A stretch of 64,000 nt of DNA from Mesocricetibacter intestinalis (GTDB lineage Bacteria; Pseudomonadota; Gammaproteobacteria; Enterobacterales; Pasteurellaceae). Under the pieces are notes generated by a model. The model ran no database searches and was not told where the DNA came from. It saw nothing but the letters and a program-made list of their open reading frames with translations. Where the stretch lies: contig NZ_SNYQ01000004.1 of the NCBI RefSeq assembly GCF_004363295.1, forward strand, positions 1 to 64,000, given 5' to 3'. Numbering within the stretch: position 1 is the stretch's first letter; the number at the start of each line of letters is the position of its first letter. A program made the position numbers and the translations under genes. This document shows, one piece after another, positions 33,016-41,671 of the stretch.

Positions 33016-33762
33016 ATGGCTGTATTGGTTACCCGTCCCGGTGAACAAGGTGAAACGCTGGTAAAAATGCTGAATAATATCGGCATTGCCGCTCTGCACC
33101 TGCCATTGTTCAACATCAACAGCGGCGAGCAACTAAACCAATTACCAAATAAAATCAGTGCGCTGAACGCCGGGGATTATGTGTTTGCGGTATCTAGAAA
33201 TGCGGCGGATTATGCCGCTCAAACCCTAACCAATGCAGGGTTCCGCTGGCGCGAAGATTTAGTCTATTTCAGTGTCGGACGGCAAAGCGCCGCCCATTTA
33301 TCCGCCCTTAGCGAACAACCGGTACATTATCCCTGCGGGCAGGAAAGCAGCGAAGGATTACTGGCTTTAAGCGCCATGCAACGGCTAGAGGGTAAACGCA
33401 TTCTTATCCTGCGCGGTAACGGCGGACGAGAATATTTTGCCGAACAAGCCGCTTTACGCGGCGCACAAACGGAAACACTGGAATGTTATCGTCGCCAACC
33501 GATAGAATATGATAATATTCAGCAGACCAGTATTTGCAAACGTGCCGGTATTCAAACCCTGATCGTTACCAGCGGCGAAATTTTAAACTCACTGATAGCC
33601 TTTGTACCCGAAAGCGAATACGATTGGCTGAAACAATGCCGGTTGATTACCGTCAGCCGCAGAATCGAACGTGAAGCAATCGCTTTCGGCTGGCATAATA
33701 CGATTATCGCCGCAGGCGCGGATAATAACAGTCTGCTGCAAGCCGTTTTAACGGCAAGCTAA
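33016..33762 (+). CDS. hemD: Uroporphyrinogen-III synthase
   Basis: A 248-residue enzyme that closes hydroxymethylbilane with ring-D inversion to uroporphyrinogen III. The family is poorly conserved; recognised from the N-terminal VLVTRPGEQGETLVKML, the central KRILILRGNGGREYFAEQ and TLIVTSGEILNSL, and its position 2 bp after hemC. Confidence 0.95.
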   Translation: MAVLVTRPGEQGETLVKMLNNIGIAALHLPLFNINSGEQLNQLPNKISALNAGDYVFAVSRNAADYAAQTLTNAGFRWREDLVYFSVGRQSAAHLSALSEQPVHYPCGQESSEGLLALSAMQRLEGKRILILRGNGGREYFAEQAALRGAQTETLECYRRQPIEYDNIQQTSICKRAGIQTLIVTSGEILNSLIAFVPESEYDWLKQCRLITVSRRIEREAIAFGWHNTIIAAGADNNSLLQAVLTAS

Positions 33763-33824
33763 ACTATTTTCCGGCCATTGCGGGAATAATCACTTAACAG
33801 ATCCTATTTCAGAAGGTTATGAAC

Positions 33825-35078
33825 ATGACAGACAAGCAAACAGAAAATGCGGATATCCTGCCAGATGAACAAGGGCAGACCCCCGAAGTTCCTGAAACCG
33901 GCACGGCAACCGCAACGGAAAAGGTGGTGGTGAAACGTAGCGGTACGGGATTAAGCCTGCTGGCATTATTAGTCGCCTTAGGTATCGGCGGCGCAGGTTT
34001 TTACCTCGGGCAGCAACAAGTAACGAAAATCGAGCAAAAACTGACCGCACTTGAAAGCGGCAACCACTCTAGCGGCGATATCGATTTAACCCAGGAACGC
34101 GAGCAGCTCGCCCGTTTACTGGAAGAAAACCGTGCCGGTAACGCCAAAATTGAAAATTTTGAACGCCAACTGGCAGAAAAAGAACAAACCTTGGCGGAGC
34201 TACGTACTCAAATCGACAAGATACGTAATAGGGTCAAAGCCGAACAACCGAGCGACTGGTTATTATCCGAAGCGGATTTTCTGCTGACCAGCGCCCTGCG
34301 TAAAATCGTACTGGATAACGACGTAGATACCGGTATTTCGCTGCTAAAAGTTGCTGACGAAGTGTTGGAAAAAGTTTCCGATTCCCGTGTGGTTCCGGTG
34401 CGTGCGGCAATTAATAACGATTTAAAACAGCTGCTGTCGGTAAATAACGTGGATCAGAATGCCATTATGCAGCGTCTTTCCCAGCTTGCTAACACAGTGG
34501 ACGAACTGGCGGTAATGAATGTAAACTTCGCCGAATCGACCCAAGAGGACAGCCAAGTATCCGACTCGGTTACCGACTGGCAGTCAAACCTGAAAAAAAG
34601 CGCGGCTTCATTCCTCGATCATTTTATTCGCATTAGTCCGAAAACGGCGGACAGTAAAGAATTACTGGCGCCGAATCAGGATATTTATTTGCGCGAAAAT
34701 ATCCGTCTGCGCTTGCAAATCGCTATTCTGGCGGTGCCGCGTCAGCAAAATGAATTGTATAAACAGTCGCTGGAAACCGTGGCTTCTTGGGTCAGAACCT
34801 ATTTCGACACCAATACCGAAGTGGCGCAGGGCTTTCTGAAAAGTATCGACGAACTGGCGGAACAGTCCGTCTATATTGACGTACCGGAAAAACTAACCAG
34901 CCTGAGCGCACTGGATAAGGTATTAAACAAACCGGAAACGGAAGTGAAAAAAATATCATTGTCGGCGGACAAAGGATTAAGCGAAGAACATCCGGCTCCT
35001 GCTGCGGCGGAACAACCGGCCGAAGAACAGCTGCCTGCTCCGGCAGAACAACAGCCTGCCGACACTAAAGCGCAATAA
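33825..35078 (+). CDS. hemX: HemX, inner-membrane protein of the hem operon
   Basis: A 417-residue protein of unclear function: a charged N-terminus, one membrane segment (about residues 42-65, SLLALLVALGIGGAGFYL), a coiled coil (about 68-140) and a periplasmic HemX domain, ending in a Pro/Ala/Glu-rich tail (about 385-417). I choose the ATG at 33825 because AGAAGG lies 8 bases upstream; an ATG at 33819 would be only 2 bases away. It is sometimes annotated as a methyltransferase, which the sequence does not support. An uptake core lies at 34044-34052. Confidence 0.92.
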   Translation: MTDKQTENADILPDEQGQTPEVPETGTATATEKVVVKRSGTGLSLLALLVALGIGGAGFYLGQQQVTKIEQKLTALESGNHSSGDIDLTQEREQLARLLEENRAGNAKIENFERQLAEKEQTLAELRTQIDKIRNRVKAEQPSDWLLSEADFLLTSALRKIVLDNDVDTGISLLKVADEVLEKVSDSRVVPVRAAINNDLKQLLSVNNVDQNAIMQRLSQLANTVDELAVMNVNFAESTQEDSQVSDSVTDWQSNLKKSAASFLDHFIRISPKTADSKELLAPNQDIYLRENIRLRLQIAILAVPRQQNELYKQSLETVASWVRTYFDTNTEVAQGFLKSIDELAEQSVYIDVPEKLTSLSALDKVLNKPETEVKKISLSADKGLSEEHPAPAAAEQPAEEQLPAPAEQQPADTKAQ

Positions 35079-35091
35079 TAAGGAATAAACC

Positions 35092-36372
35092 ATGTTTAGA
35101 ACATTATTTCTGATGCTGGTGTTATTAGCCGGCTTGGTCGCCGGCCCCTATCTTGCGGGCAAACAGGGCTACGTATTAATTGATACCGGCTCCTATAAAA
35201 TTGAAATGGCAATTACCACATTGGTAATTCTGTTCGTAGCGGCAATGGCACTGGTTTATGCGGTCGAATGGATTGTAGTGCGTTTTTGTCGGTTAAGTAA
35301 CAATACCTATAGTTTTTTCTCGCGCAGAAAACGTAGCCGCGCTCAGAAACAAACATTGGAAGGTCTGATGCGAATGAACGAAGGAGATTATTCCAAAGCG
35401 GAAAAACTCATAGGTAAAAACGCCAAACATTCGGACAAACCAATCCTGAACTTTATTAAAGCGGCGGAAGCCGCACAGCAGCGCGGCGATGAATTCAGCG
35501 CCAACCGCTACCTTATCGAGGCCACCGAACTGGCCGGCAGCGATAATCTGTTGGTGGAACTGGCCAGAACCCGCATTTTATTACTGCAAAATAAATTACC
35601 TGCCGCACGCAGTTCCGTTGACAGCTTGCTGGAAATGGCAGCGAAAAATATCGAAGTGCTGAAACTGGCGGTAGAAATTTATTTAAAATCAAAAGCCTAT
35701 GCGGCACTGGATAAAATTCTGGACAATGTTGAACGTAGCGGTCTGTATTCCGGCAAAGAATTTCAGGCTCTGCAGCGCCAGGTTGAAGACGGGCTACAAG
35801 ATGAGGTGATGAATGAAGAAGGCGCCGACGGTCTGCTTAACTGGTGGGAAAATCAACCCCGTAAACGCCGTAACGACGCCTATGCTAAAGTCGGACTGAT
35901 CCGTCGTCTGATCGATTGTAACGATCATGAATCCGCCTACGAACTGGTACTTGAAACAATGAAAAAAGCGCCGGAAGAACAGGCGGTCAGCCAGGTACTG
36001 TTCGCACAGATTACTCGCTTGCAGCCTACCGACAGCAGCAAACTGGTAAAACTACTGGAAAAACGTGCCGCATCCGCTGCGGCGGACAGTCAATGCTGTA
36101 TTTACCGCGCACTGGGATACTTGTTTGTACGCGCCGACAATTTCAATAAGGCCAGTGAAGCCTTTAAAAAAGTTCTGCAAAATAAAGAACAATTATCTCC
36201 AAACGACGCTACCATGGCAGCCTATGTATTCGAACAGGTAAATGACCACGAAGCGGCGCAGCAAGTGCGGGAAGAAAGTCTACAGAAAGCGATGGAAATC
36301 AGCAAAGCGCCGTCGGAGGAAAAGGATACCGACCCGATTCAGCCCCTTGGCTTGGAAGATAAATCCAATTAA
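35092..36372 (+). CDS. hemY: HemY, TPR-containing inner-membrane protein
   Basis: A 426-residue protein with two N-terminal membrane segments (about 4-24 and 40-63) and helical TPR-like repeats (about 90-400), typical of the proteobacterial HemY family in hemCDXY operons. It is not the protoporphyrinogen oxidase that carries the same name in Bacillus. Exact role unknown. It starts 13 bp after hemX. Confidence 0.93.
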   Translation: MFRTLFLMLVLLAGLVAGPYLAGKQGYVLIDTGSYKIEMAITTLVILFVAAMALVYAVEWIVVRFCRLSNNTYSFFSRRKRSRAQKQTLEGLMRMNEGDYSKAEKLIGKNAKHSDKPILNFIKAAEAAQQRGDEFSANRYLIEATELAGSDNLLVELARTRILLLQNKLPAARSSVDSLLEMAAKNIEVLKLAVEIYLKSKAYAALDKILDNVERSGLYSGKEFQALQRQVEDGLQDEVMNEEGADGLLNWWENQPRKRRNDAYAKVGLIRRLIDCNDHESAYELVLETMKKAPEEQAVSQVLFAQITRLQPTDSSKLVKLLEKRAASAAADSQCCIYRALGYLFVRADNFNKASEAFKKVLQNKEQLSPNDATMAAYVFEQVNDHEAAQQVREESLQKAMEISKAPSEEKDTDPIQPLGLEDKSN

Positions 36373-36393
36373 ACTTTGCTTAGCTATCTTATC

Positions 36394-36426
36394 AATACCG
36401 GTCTGCTTTATCAGGCCGGTATTTTT
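36394..36426 (+). terminator. Terminator of hemCDXY
   Basis: AATACCGGTCT and AGGCCGGTATT form an 11-bp stem with one G-U pair, followed by TTTTTT. Confidence 0.93.
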
Positions 36427-36531
36427 TGCCCGTTTTATTTAGAAAGGCAAATATTGCCCCCCTATCGAATTAAATTTTTGCGCGGGAAAAACCTTATTGT
36501 AGAGGCGCCATACCTCCCTATTGAGGAAAAC

Positions 36532-36591
36532 CCAATCCCCTTTAAAGCATAAAAGTGCGGTGGTTTTCAAGCGAGTTTTTTTGGCAAAAAA
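36532..36591 (+). repeat. Long uptake-sequence element, copy 1 of a 60-bp direct repeat
   Basis: It starts CCAATCCCCTTTA, contains the exact core AAGTGCGGT (36553-36561) and ends CGAGTTTTTTTGGCAAAAAA. It matches the copy at 36668-36727 at 57 of 60 positions. Confidence 0.9.
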
Positions 36592-36667
36592 GAAAGACGC
36601 TATATTAGCGCCGATTTATTTTTACCTCCGTTAGTTTGGAAGGCTATGCCGACATCCTTATTAAAAT

Positions 36668-36727
36668 CCAATCCCCTTTAAGGTATAAAAGTGCGGTGGT
36701 TTTTAAGCGAGTTTTTTTGGCAAAAAA
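36668..36727 (+). repeat. Long uptake-sequence element, copy 2 of a 60-bp direct repeat
   Basis: Same structure as copy 1, core at 36689-36697. Its final A-run is also the U-run of the hslU terminator on the opposite strand. Confidence 0.9.
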
Positions 36728-36758
36728 TATAGGGGCGTCGATATTAATCGGCGCCCCT
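36722..36758 (-). terminator. Terminator of hslVU
   Basis: AGGGGCGTCGAT (36731-36742) and ATCGGCGCCCCT (36747-36758) form a 12-bp stem with one G-U pair and a 4-nt loop; on the minus strand ATATTTTTTG follows. Confidence 0.93.
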
Positions 36759-36770
36759 GCTTTATTAAGA

Positions 36771-38102
36771 TCAGAGAATAAAGCGGCTTAAATCTTCATT
36801 CTCAACAACATCGCCCAAGGCTTTATTAACATAAGCCTCATCAATCAGAATTTTCTGACCGCTCATTTCACTGGCATCGAAAGAAATCTGATCCATCAGG
36901 CGTTCCATTACGGTATGTAAACGACGGGCGCCGATATTTTCGGTTTTTTCATTTACCCGGAAAGCCGCCTCGGCGATTTTGCCGATAGCCTGTTGGTTAA
37001 ATTCGATTTCTACCCCTTCCGTTGCCATCAGCGCCTTATATTGCTCGGTTAGCGAAGCGTGCGGTTCGGTTAGAATCCGTTTAAAATCTTCCGTACTCAG
37101 CGCGGACAATTCTACTCGGATCGGTAAACGTCCTTGCAGTTCAGGAATCAGATCCGAAGGGCGGGCCACCTGAAAGGCGCCGGAGGCGATAAATAAAATA
37201 TGGTCGGTTTTCACCATACCATGTTTAGTATTTACGGTAGAACCTTCCACCAGAGGCAGTAAATCGCGCTGCACGCCTTCGCGCGAAACATCGGCGCCGC
37301 TGTATTCGCCTTTTTTACAGATTTTATCAATCTCGTCGATAAATACGATACCGTTCTGCTCCACCGCATCAATGGCTTTTTGTTTCAGCTCCTCGGGATT
37401 GATCAGCTTCGCCGCTTCATCTTCAATCAGCGCCTTCAGCGCCTCTTTTACCTTCAGCTTGCGCCGTTTGGTCTGCCCACTGGAAAGATTCTGGAACATG
37501 GACTGTAACTGGTTGGTCATTTCTTCCATACCCGGCGGTGCCATAATCTCTACGCCCATGGATACGCCCGCAACATCGATTTCAATTTCTTTATCGTCAA
37601 GCTGACCTTCACGCAATTTTTTACGGAAAACCTGGCGGGTATGGCTCTGGCTGTCGCTTGATTCCGTCTGTCCCCACTGGTTTTTCGCCGGCGGTAACAA
37701 TGCGTCTAGAATCCGTTCCTCCGCCGCTTCTTCCGCACGGAAACGATTTTTTTCAATTTCATTCTGGCGAACCAGCTTCATAGCGCTATCGGTCAGATCA
37801 CGGATAATGGAATCCACTTCCTTGCCCACATAGCCCACTTCCGTAAACTTGGTGGCTTCCACTTTAATAAAGGGCGCATTGGCCAATTTGGCCAAACGAC
37901 GCGCAATCTCGGTTTTACCGACCCCGGTCGGGCCGATCATCAGAATATTTTTCGGCGTTACCTCATGACGTAAAGGTTCCTGCAACTGCATTCTTCTCCA
38001 GCGGTTTCTTAATGCAATGGCAACCGCTCTTTTCGCACCGGATTGGCCGATAATATGCCGATCCAGTTCGGAAACAATTTCGCGAGGGGTCATTTCTGAC
38101 AT
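36771..38102 (-). CDS. hslU: HslU, ATPase subunit of the HslUV protease
   Basis: A 443-residue AAA+ unfoldase that feeds substrates to HslV. Walker [10 protein letters not shown] is at about 54-62, Walker B VFIDEID at about 252-258, with the inserted I domain between (about 110-240) and the C-terminal EDLSRFIL tail that docks on HslV. Opening [20 protein letters not shown] is typical. It lies 62 bp after hslV on the same strand, under a heat-shock promoter. Confidence 0.98.
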   Translation of the reverse strand: MSEMTPREIVSELDRHIIGQSGAKRAVAIALRNRWRRMQLQEPLRHEVTPKNILMIGPTGVGKTEIARRLAKLANAPFIKVEATKFTEVGYVGKEVDSIIRDLTDSAMKLVRQNEIEKNRFRAEEAAEERILDALLPPAKNQWGQTESSDSQSHTRQVFRKKLREGQLDDKEIEIDVAGVSMGVEIMAPPGMEEMTNQLQSMFQNLSSGQTKRRKLKVKEALKALIEDEAAKLINPEELKQKAIDAVEQNGIVFIDEIDKICKKGEYSGADVSREGVQRDLLPLVEGSTVNTKHGMVKTDHILFIASGAFQVARPSDLIPELQGRLPIRVELSALSTEDFKRILTEPHASLTEQYKALMATEGVEIEFNQQAIGKIAEAAFRVNEKTENIGARRLHTVMERLMDQISFDASEMSGQKILIDEAYVNKALGDVVENEDLSRFIL

Positions 38103-38164
38103 AATTTATTCCTTATTGAGCCGCGCGAAGCTAACCCCGGCGGCCTATATTGATTATAGGGGGA

Positions 38165-38686
38165 TTATAGTTCTTCGATAGTATGATTCAGATTGGTGAA
38201 CACACAGATATCACCGGCGATTTTCAGCGATTTGCTCACAATTTCGCGAGCCGAGAGTTCGGTATTTTCAATTAATGCGCGCGCCGCGGATAAAGCATAG
38301 TTACCGCCGGAACCTATGGCTAAAATCTGATCTTCCTCCGGCTGCACCACATCACCGTTACCGGTGATAATCAGGGATTCGGTTTTATCCGCCACAATAA
38401 GCATGGCTTCAAGCTTGCGCAATGCGCGGTCGGTACGCCATTCTTTGGCCAATTCCACCGCACTTTTCAGCAAATGTCCCTGGTGCATTTCAAGCTTACG
38501 TTCAAATAATTCAAATAGGGTGAAGGCATCCGCCGTACCGCCGGCAAAACCGGCCAGCACCTGATCCTTATACAAACGGCGGACTTTACGCGCATTACCT
38601 TTCATTACCGTATTACCGAGGGATACCTGCCCGTCTCCGCCCACAACCACTTTTCCGTTGCGGCGTACGCTTACAATCGTAGTCAT
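38165..38686 (-). CDS. hslV: HslV, peptidase subunit of the HslUV protease
   Basis: A 173-residue threonine peptidase related to proteasome beta subunits. The catalytic Thr becomes residue 1 after removal of Met ([20 protein letters not shown]), with the conserved Lys in GNARKVRRL and the [14 protein letters not shown] segment. An uptake core lies at 38457-38465. Confidence 0.98.
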   Translation of the reverse strand: MTTIVSVRRNGKVVVGGDGQVSLGNTVMKGNARKVRRLYKDQVLAGFAGGTADAFTLFELFERKLEMHQGHLLKSAVELAKEWRTDRALRKLEAMLIVADKTESLIITGNGDVVQPEEDQILAIGSGGNYALSAARALIENTELSAREIVSKSLKIAGDICVFTNLNHTIEEL

Positions 38687-38720
38687 AACGCTTTCCTTTG
38701 TTTAATCGAGATAGTGCAAT

Positions 38721-38748
38721 AGATTGGGATAAAAAAGCGATTTTCAAG
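38721..38748 (-). promoter_or_regulatory. Heat-shock (sigma-32) promoter of hslVU
   Basis: On the minus strand CTTGAAA (complement of 38742-38748) is followed after 12-13 bases by TCCCAATCT (complement of 38721-38729), close to the sigma-32 consensus CTTGAAA-N(13-15)-CCCCATnT. It lies about 35 bp before the hslV start. hslVU is a classic heat-shock operon. Confidence 0.78.
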
Positions 38749-38761
38749 TAAAAGGGGAGAT

Positions 38762-38790
38762 AAAAATCCGCCGCCCGGAAGGACGGCGGA
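38762..38790 (-). terminator. Terminator of bamC
   Basis: On the minus strand TCCGCCGTCC and GGGCGGCGGA form a 10-bp stem (one G-U pair) with a TTCC loop, followed by TTTTTA. Confidence 0.92.
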
Positions 38791-38810
38791 GAGAAAACTA
38801 GGGGACAGGA

Positions 38811-39821
38811 TTATTTACTGATCAAAAGCTGTAGCGCCTGATAAACCGCCTGTGCCTGTTCACCGCTCAAGGCTTCTTTATCCTCGTCGGTAATCACCAC
38901 AGAACTGTATTTACCGCCGTAGGTACTCAGCTGCATATGATATTCGCCTTCTTCCAGCGCCGGTGCGCTGAGGCCTAAGCGTAACCAAACCTGAGGATCG
39001 GCGGCTTTATACTCCAAACCGCGATAACCGCGGCCGGGATTTTCCTCTTCAATCTCGAATCCGATCGCCGGCAACGCATCCGCCAGCTTTTGCCAAGACA
39101 GATTAAAATCACTGCTCATCGCCAGTGCGGTATGGCCGTTCGCATCGGTAACCAAGGCGGTTTCCACCAAGGTTCCCTGCGGCAATGTCGCCACTTGCTG
39201 CAACTGGGTACGATAACTCTGATTCAGCTTGCCGATTAGGCTGTTTAACCGATCGGAAGTATAGCGCTGCTTATCCGTTGACTTTGGAGTAAACACAATA
39301 TCGTTACGTTTGGCCTGCAGTACGGATACCACCAAAGCATTGGCTTTAGCGGTATTTATTTCTTCAATCAGATAACGGATTTGCAGATCGCCGACCTCAT
39401 CGCTACGTCCGCTGGCGGCCCAGTCGGTTTCGATTTGCTTACCCTGTGTGCGGAAGGAAATATTTTCCTCGCCCAATAGACGTCCGATTTGGGTTAAATT
39501 ATACACGCCGCTTTTTTCCGCCGGATAAACGATTGAAGCGCGTTCGCCGTCAAACTGAGCGACGGAATTACCGATAATCGACATGGGAATCGAAGGGGGA
39601 CGAATATCGACGGCGGGTCCTTTACTGATCTGATCGCTGCTCGGCAACTGGTAAGTGTTATCCTGGCCAAAAATAGTAACGCCGCCGGTATTAAGCGGCG
39701 CGAAATTCGGGGTGTCTCCGTGTTTTTGGTAACTGTCATTGGCGACCTGGCGGCTTTCGTTACTGGCGGAACAGGCGGTCAATGCAGTCAAAAGAGCAAA
39801 GGGGACAAACCATTTTTTCAT
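38811..39821 (-). CDS. bamC: BamC, lipoprotein of the outer-membrane assembly complex
   Basis: A 336-residue lipoprotein. The lipobox LTAC places the lipidated cysteine at residue 17; a long unstructured N-terminal stretch (about 18-90, containing the BamD-binding region) is followed by two helix-grip domains. It is part of the BamABCDE machine that inserts beta-barrel proteins. Located after dapA on the same strand, as in E. coli (dapA-bamC). Confidence 0.94.
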   Translation of the reverse strand: MKKWFVPFALLTALTACSASNESRQVANDSYQKHGDTPNFAPLNTGGVTIFGQDNTYQLPSSDQISKGPAVDIRPPSIPMSIIGNSVAQFDGERASIVYPAEKSGVYNLTQIGRLLGEENISFRTQGKQIETDWAASGRSDEVGDLQIRYLIEEINTAKANALVVSVLQAKRNDIVFTPKSTDKQRYTSDRLNSLIGKLNQSYRTQLQQVATLPQGTLVETALVTDANGHTALAMSSDFNLSWQKLADALPAIGFEIEEENPGRGYRGLEYKAADPQVWLRLGLSAPALEEGEYHMQLSTYGGKYSSVVITDEDKEALSGEQAQAVYQALQLLISK

Positions 39822-39868
39822 AAATTATCCTTGACGACTTTGAAGTAAAAAAATATGCGCATAATAAT

Positions 39869-39910
39869 ACCGCACTTTTAGCGCCCATGCAGGAAAACCA
39901 AAAGTGCGGT
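39869..39910 (-). terminator. Inverted uptake-sequence pair between dapA and bamC
   Basis: ACCGCACTTTT (exact core 39869-39877) and AAAAGTGCGGT (exact core 39902-39910) can form an 11-bp stem around a 20-nt loop. It lies directly after the dapA stop; no strong U-run follows, so it may only attenuate transcription into bamC. Confidence 0.6.
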
Positions 39911-39916
39911 CAAAAA

Positions 39917-40813
39917 TTACAGTAAACCGGCGGCGCTCAGCGCTTCCGTAATCTTAGGTTGAGCCTGTTCGCTTAAGGTGGTGAGCGGCAAACGTAACAC
40001 CGGCTCTTTAATAAATCCGAGTTTATAAGCCGCCCATTTAACCGGAATCGGATTGGATTCCACAAACAGATTAAGGTGCAACGCCATTAAACGCTGATTA
40101 ATAACTTCCGCCTCATCGAATTTACCCGCTAATGCCAGGCGGCACATTTCCGCCATATCCGCCGCCGCAATATTATTGGTTACGGAAATCACACCCTGTG
40201 CGCCGGCTTTCATGGCTTCCAGTCCGGTTGCATCATCACCGCTGAGAACGATAAAATCATCGCCCGCCAGGGATTTAATTTGCTGTACCCGTTCCACTTC
40301 GCCGGTGGCCTCTTTAATACCGACGATATTCTCGATTTCGGCCAAACGCGCTACGGTCTGCGGCTTCATATCACTGCCGGTACGTCCGGGAACATTATAC
40401 AGAATCTGCGGCAATTCGGTGCAGGCGGCAATGGCTTTAAAATGCTGATACATTCCTTCCTGAGTCGGTTTATTGTAATAAGGTACTACGGAAAGAAAAC
40501 CGGCCACCCCGCTGTCATTCAGTAATTTCGTCATGGTAACCGCTTCGCTGGTGGCATTGGCACCGGCGCCGGCAATCACCGGAATGCGCCCGTCGGCAAA
40601 TTCCACCGTTTTTAAGATGGTTTTAACATTTTCCTCAATGCTCAGAGTCGCCGCCTCGCCGGTGGTTCCCACCGATACGATGGCATTGGTGCCTGCGGCA
40701 ATATGGTATTCCACCAGTCGCTTCAGTTCGTCGTAATTCACTTCGCCGTGGTTATCCATCGGAGTAATAAGCGCCACAATGCTACCGTAGAATAAAGGAT
40801 GACTGGAAGACAT
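39917..40813 (-). CDS. dapA: 4-hydroxy-tetrahydrodipicolinate synthase
   Basis: A 298-residue class I aldolase that condenses pyruvate with aspartate semialdehyde, the first committed step to diaminopimelate and lysine. The Schiff-base lysine is in GIKEATGE (about residue 162), the catalytic tyrosine in YNVPGRTG (about 134), and [12 protein letters not shown] is the N-terminal signature. Lysine feedback cannot be judged by eye. Confidence 0.98.
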   Translation of the reverse strand: MSSSHPLFYGSIVALITPMDNHGEVNYDELKRLVEYHIAAGTNAIVSVGTTGEAATLSIEENVKTILKTVEFADGRIPVIAGAGANATSEAVTMTKLLNDSGVAGFLSVVPYYNKPTQEGMYQHFKAIAACTELPQILYNVPGRTGSDMKPQTVARLAEIENIVGIKEATGEVERVQQIKSLAGDDFIVLSGDDATGLEAMKAGAQGVISVTNNIAAADMAEMCRLALAGKFDEAEVINQRLMALHLNLFVESNPIPVKWAAYKLGFIKEPVLRLPLTTLSEQAQPKITEALSAAGLL

Positions 40814-40943
40814 AGAAACCTCTCTTATTTATTATCATTATGTGTCTGCTTGGAAAATATTCATTAGGATTGCTAAAATACCCCTAATTTGCAAGAAGTT
40901 TTTTTAATTTTATTGATGAAAAATGATTTTACGAGGAAATCTT

Positions 40944-41417
40944 ATGGAAACCTTAAAGAAAGGGGTAGCGGCCCCTCAATTCAACCTGCCGGATCAGAAT
41001 GGAGAAAGCGTAGCGCTCAGCGATTTTAAAGGTCGCAAAGTACTGGTTTACTTTTACCCGAAAGCGCTAACGCCGGGCTGCACTACGCAAGCCTGCCATT
41101 TACGCGACAGCAAAAGCGAACTGGAAGAAATGGGCGTAACCGTTCTCGGCATCAGCCCCGACAGCCCGAAAAAGCTACAGAATTTCATCCAGAAAAAACA
41201 GCTGAATTTTACCCTGCTGGCGGACGAGGATCATCAGGTGGCGGAAGCCTTCGGCGTTTGGGGAGAGAAAAAATTTATGGGGCGCACCTTCGAAGGTATT
41301 CACCGCATCAGCTTTCTAATTGATGAAAAGGGGAATATCGAACAGGTTTTCGATAAATTCAAAACCGGCGAACATCATCTGCGGGTACTGGAATATTTAC
41401 AACAACAGGCAAAATAA
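40944..41417 (+). CDS. bcp: Thiol peroxidase Bcp (PrxQ type)
   Basis: A 157-residue peroxiredoxin. The start at 40944 has GAGGAAA 6-8 bases upstream; an ATG 21 bp earlier gives an N-terminal tail absent from the family. The peroxidatic and resolving cysteines are in TPGCTTQACHLRD (five residues between, the PrxQ pattern). It removes organic and hydrogen peroxides with thioredoxin. Divergent from dapA. Confidence 0.96.
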   Translation: METLKKGVAAPQFNLPDQNGESVALSDFKGRKVLVYFYPKALTPGCTTQACHLRDSKSELEEMGVTVLGISPDSPKKLQNFIQKKQLNFTLLADEDHQVAEAFGVWGEKKFMGRTFEGIHRISFLIDEKGNIEQVFDKFKTGEHHLRVLEYLQQQAK

Positions 41418-41474
41418 TCCCCCCCTTAACGGAAGTTGGTTTTAAGCCTAGCAGTCGCGCTCTCTTTGCATGGC

Positions 41475-41519
41475 AGCTCAAAAAACTCGGTCGAAAATAA
41501 CCGCACTTTTATACCCTTT
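41475..41519 (-). repeat. Long-form DNA uptake sequence downstream of bcp
   Basis: The complement reads AAAGGGTATAAAAGTGCGGT (core 41499-41507), then ATTTTCGACCGAGTTTTTTG, the same layout as the repeats at 36.5-36.7 kb. The rest of the bcp-bipA gap (41418-41636) shows no gene. Confidence 0.82.
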
Positions 41520-41636
41520 ACGAGATGGCATCGCTCCGCCGCGATAAGGTTAAATAAGCGGGAAACAAAAATACCGCAGAAATCCATATGGCGTCTTTGT
41601 CTGTAGTGGCGAAAGGATTTCCATTGCCCATATGTA

Positions 41637-41661
41637 AAAGCCCCCTTTGTCAGGGGGCTTT
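41637..41661 (-). terminator. Terminator of bipA
   Basis: AAAGCCCCC and GGGGGCTTT form a perfect 9-bp stem with a 7-nt loop, flanked by TTTTA on the minus strand; it could also stop transcripts from bcp. Confidence 0.9.
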
Positions 41662-41671
41662 AGCTTTAAGG

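Larger units (their letters stand above)
36427..36770. repeat. Gene-free stretch with two long uptake-sequence elements and hairpins
   Basis: No plausible gene is seen between the hemY terminator and hslU. The stretch contains two near-identical 60-bp elements (listed separately), GC-rich palindromic bits (GGCGCC near 36503-36510; ACGCTA/TAGCGC at about 36598-36613 followed by CGATTTATTTTTACC), and the hslU terminator. The string CGATTTATTTTTACC recurs with one change after hcr at about 48203. Confidence 0.75.

Noticed and set aside
34970-35075. Ala/Pro/Glu/Gln-rich repeats at the end of hemX as a possible separate element
   Set aside because: Low-complexity tails are normal in HemX-family proteins and the frame is continuous.
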